Shown in pieces: positions 62,286-64,000 of a DNA stretch of 64,000 bases. The notes under the pieces were generated by a model, which worked only from the letters and a program-made list of their open reading frames with translations, was not told the origin of the DNA and did no database searches. The stretch spans positions 992,001-1,056,000 of the forward strand of contig NW_027488377.1 in the NCBI RefSeq assembly GCF_051014445.1, in the 5' to 3' direction. The DNA is from Colletes latitarsis (taxonomy: Eukaryota > Arthropoda > Insecta > Hymenoptera > Colletidae). Every line of letters starts with the position of its first letter. Positions within the stretch are counted from its first letter, which is position 1. A program made the translations under genes and the position numbers.

Positions 62286-64000
62286 GCAACCCTCTGGGTC
62301 TGTGTCCGGCAATCGTCGGCCGCAGTAAGGGGCGTTGCGTCCCGTTGGTCGTCACAGCGACGCATGCACAATTCCTTCTTTGATTTTGTGAATGGTACGT
62401 GACGGCAGGAGGAACGGGGGCCTTGGCTTAGCCGCCCGGGCCGCGAGTATGGCGACTCTATAAAATCGCCCTCGAATCCTAAGTTATGGTGCGTGGCGAT
62501 GGGTTGCATGGTTATGGGAGAAGGCCCAATCCCAAGCGACCACCTCCGGGGACACCTGCTGAACCCCCGGGTTATTAGGCTTGCCCGGGTAAGGCGGCTC
62601 TGCCCGGGTGGACCTTTTCTCCGACCTACGCGTGGGAACTATATGGATTTTCATAACAAAACGGGGTTGGGGCGGGTTATTGCGGGGAGGGAGGTCGAAG
62701 ACCGTGTTGGGGCTAGGGTGACGGCGCTCGCGCCTCACTCAGCACCTGGCCCGGCTTCGTGGAGGGCGGAGGAGGGCGACGAGACTGCTTCAGAATGACT
62801 GCGTTCCTCTCCAAGAGGAAGCGGACGGGGCAGGCCGTCTCCGGAGTGGATAGGGCAATGAACCCGGTGGTAATGGTGAGTTGCCTCAGGGACGAGCTAA
62901 TCGAGGAGATTTCCGAGAGGATATCCTCATCTCTGGAGCTGGTGGAGAAGGTGGCCTCATCATGCTCCTTTAAGGGGCAGAAGAGCGGCGGCGCAGCGGC
63001 CCTGAGAGAAGCTGCGCAAAAGGTGTGGGTGGCGGCGCAGGAGCTGAGCGGACGGAACTCCCGTCTGCAGCTCCTGTTGGAGAAGGAGTGACGGGGGAGG
63101 AGGAGGGCAGAGGCGTGCTGGAATGGCGCGGCCCTCCCTCCAATCCTCCCGCCTCCTCCGCCGCGTGGCCCGGTGGTGGCAAATAAGCGGGGTGCGGCGG
63201 CGGTGGTGCGAGACTCTACAGACCCTTCCGTCAGCACTCCGTCCGCGCAGAGTTCCCCGTTCTCCTCAGTGGACGAACTTCTGAGGAGTATTGGGGAAAT
63301 GATTGACCGGAAGCTTGCCGCCTTCCGGGATGAGCTACTCCCCATTAGAGCGGTCAGCAGGAAGGCGGTGCCCCCTCCCCCCCGACCAATACCGGTACAA
63401 TCGAGGAAGGCGAGTGTGGTGGGAGCGAAGGCACCGTCCACCGTGGTCACTCCGGGGTCTCGGGTCGCGGCCTCCAAAGGGGCCAGACTACCCGCGGTTC
63501 CGGATCGGACGCCATCCATGACACCGTCCCAAGGGGGGGGGGTGTCCTGGAGCGAAGTGGTTGGGCGGAAGGCGAGGAGAGCGGCGAGGAAGGCCTCGCA
63601 GCCGCAACCTCCGCCCTCACCGCACGCGGCCAATGTAAAGGCCGCGAAGACGCGACCTGTGCGACCCCCCCCCCCCCCCCCAAAACGGCAGCGGTGGTGC
63701 TGACCATCGCGCAGGGTGGCGACCTGACCCTCGCGGCGGCGATGCAGCTCGCCAGGAAGAACATCTCCCTGGAGGAACTTGGCATCGCTTCCGTGAGGGC
63801 GAAGGGGGCGGTGACCGGGGGTCTCCTGCAGGAGATCCCCGGACCGGAGGGCGGGGAAATGGCGGACCGACTCGCACAGAGGCTCCGGGAGCAGCTGGGC
63901 GAGCGGGGTGTCCGGGTCGCCAGGCCCACGAAGCGCACGGAGATGCGCGTTTGTGGGCTGGACGACTCGGTCACAGCGTAAGAGGTGTCTCATGCCCTAG
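62286..64000 (+). mobile_element. 5' end of an R1-like LINE
   Basis: Non-satellite, GC-rich sequence beginning CCTCTGGGTCTG. About 470 bases of 5' UTR (including CTACGCGTGGGAACTATATG at 62626) precede an ORF1-like region. The element runs past the right edge. It may be the family of the LINEs in BEL-B, but no overlapping segment exists here to test this. Confidence 0.7.
62759..63981 (+). pseudogene. R1-like LINE ORF1 (Gag-like), several lesions
   Basis: One frame from 62759 shows a helical N-terminal region (LIEEISERISSSLELVEKVA ... AAQKVWVAAQELSGRNSRLQLLLEKE), then a stop at 63089-63091. It continues in the same frame with a Ser/Pro/Lys-rich linker to 63703. At the long C-run (about 63664-63680) the homology moves to a third frame with ARKNISLEELGI, TGGLLQEIPGPEGGEMADRLA and EMRVCGLDDSVTA, the pattern of R1/Jockey ORF1 before its zinc knuckles. 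A further stop lies at 63979-63981, with frame continuing beyond. ORF1 proteins of this type bind RNA and form the particle. This copy is inactive; the start codon is uncertain. Confidence 0.75.

Noticed and set aside
62713..63993. 426-codon minus-strand frame opposite the LINE ORF1
   Set aside because: GC-rich antisense shadow; low-complexity Ser/Pro/Arg composition and no recognisable domain.

Overview
This window is a eukaryotic, almost certainly arthropod (probably insect, plausibly hymenopteran) repeat block. I see no host single-copy gene, tRNA, rRNA or CRISPR array. The evidence is a Polinton/Maverick-type element, BEL/Pao retrotransposons whose primer-binding site fits an insect tRNA-Tyr, R1-type LINEs, a piggyBac with TTAA target duplications and about 14.5 kb of a 19-bp satellite.

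Layout. 1-8.2 kb: one arm of a Polinton/adintovirus-like element. On the minus strand lie the major capsid protein (cut by the window edge), a small overlapping ORF, the minor capsid protein, a pX-like/cysteine-protease protein and a phospholipase A2-like protein. On the plus strand lie the packaging ATPase, two structural-looking proteins of unknown function, an integrase broken by a stop codon, and an intron-containing gene. 8.5-18.4 kb: BEL-A, a very young, intact, minus-strand BEL/Pao element with near-identical 1679-bp LTRs and a perfect 5-bp target duplication. 18.4-20.1 kb: C-rich DNA and a 5'-truncated R1-like LINE. 20.3-28.4 kb: 19-bp satellite carrying a solo LTR (D) and a complete but inactivated piggyBac. 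28.4-42.8 kb: BEL-B (plus strand) with two nested R1-like LINE insertions. 42.8-47.9 kb: BEL-C, a gag-retaining, pol-deleted derivative fused to the end of BEL-B. 47.9-48.6 kb: a second, truncated piggyBac sharing flanking DNA with the first. 48.6-62.3 kb: satellite interrupted by a LINE fragment, a GC-rich LTR-like insertion (F) and a solo LTR of the BEL-A family (E). 62.3-64 kb: 5' end of an R1-like LINE.

The most interesting system is the design shared by the BEL elements. All three carry an extra gene (ORF3) after pol. In two copies it is preceded by a TATA box and initiator at promoter-like spacing. In all three it is followed at once by a strong splice donor, and a matching acceptor plus AATAAA lies in the 3' LTR. 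In BEL-B the predicted splice itself creates the ORF3 stop codon, giving a product close in length to the other two. A 17-nt palindrome abuts the polypurine tract in all three. Every LTR of families A to E carries the 10-mer TACAGTCCAC in sense, which is complementary to the anticodon arm of the same tRNA-Tyr that fits the PBS. This suggests a second primer-tRNA contact.

All calls come from reading the sequence and from remembered family knowledge. No search or folding program was run.
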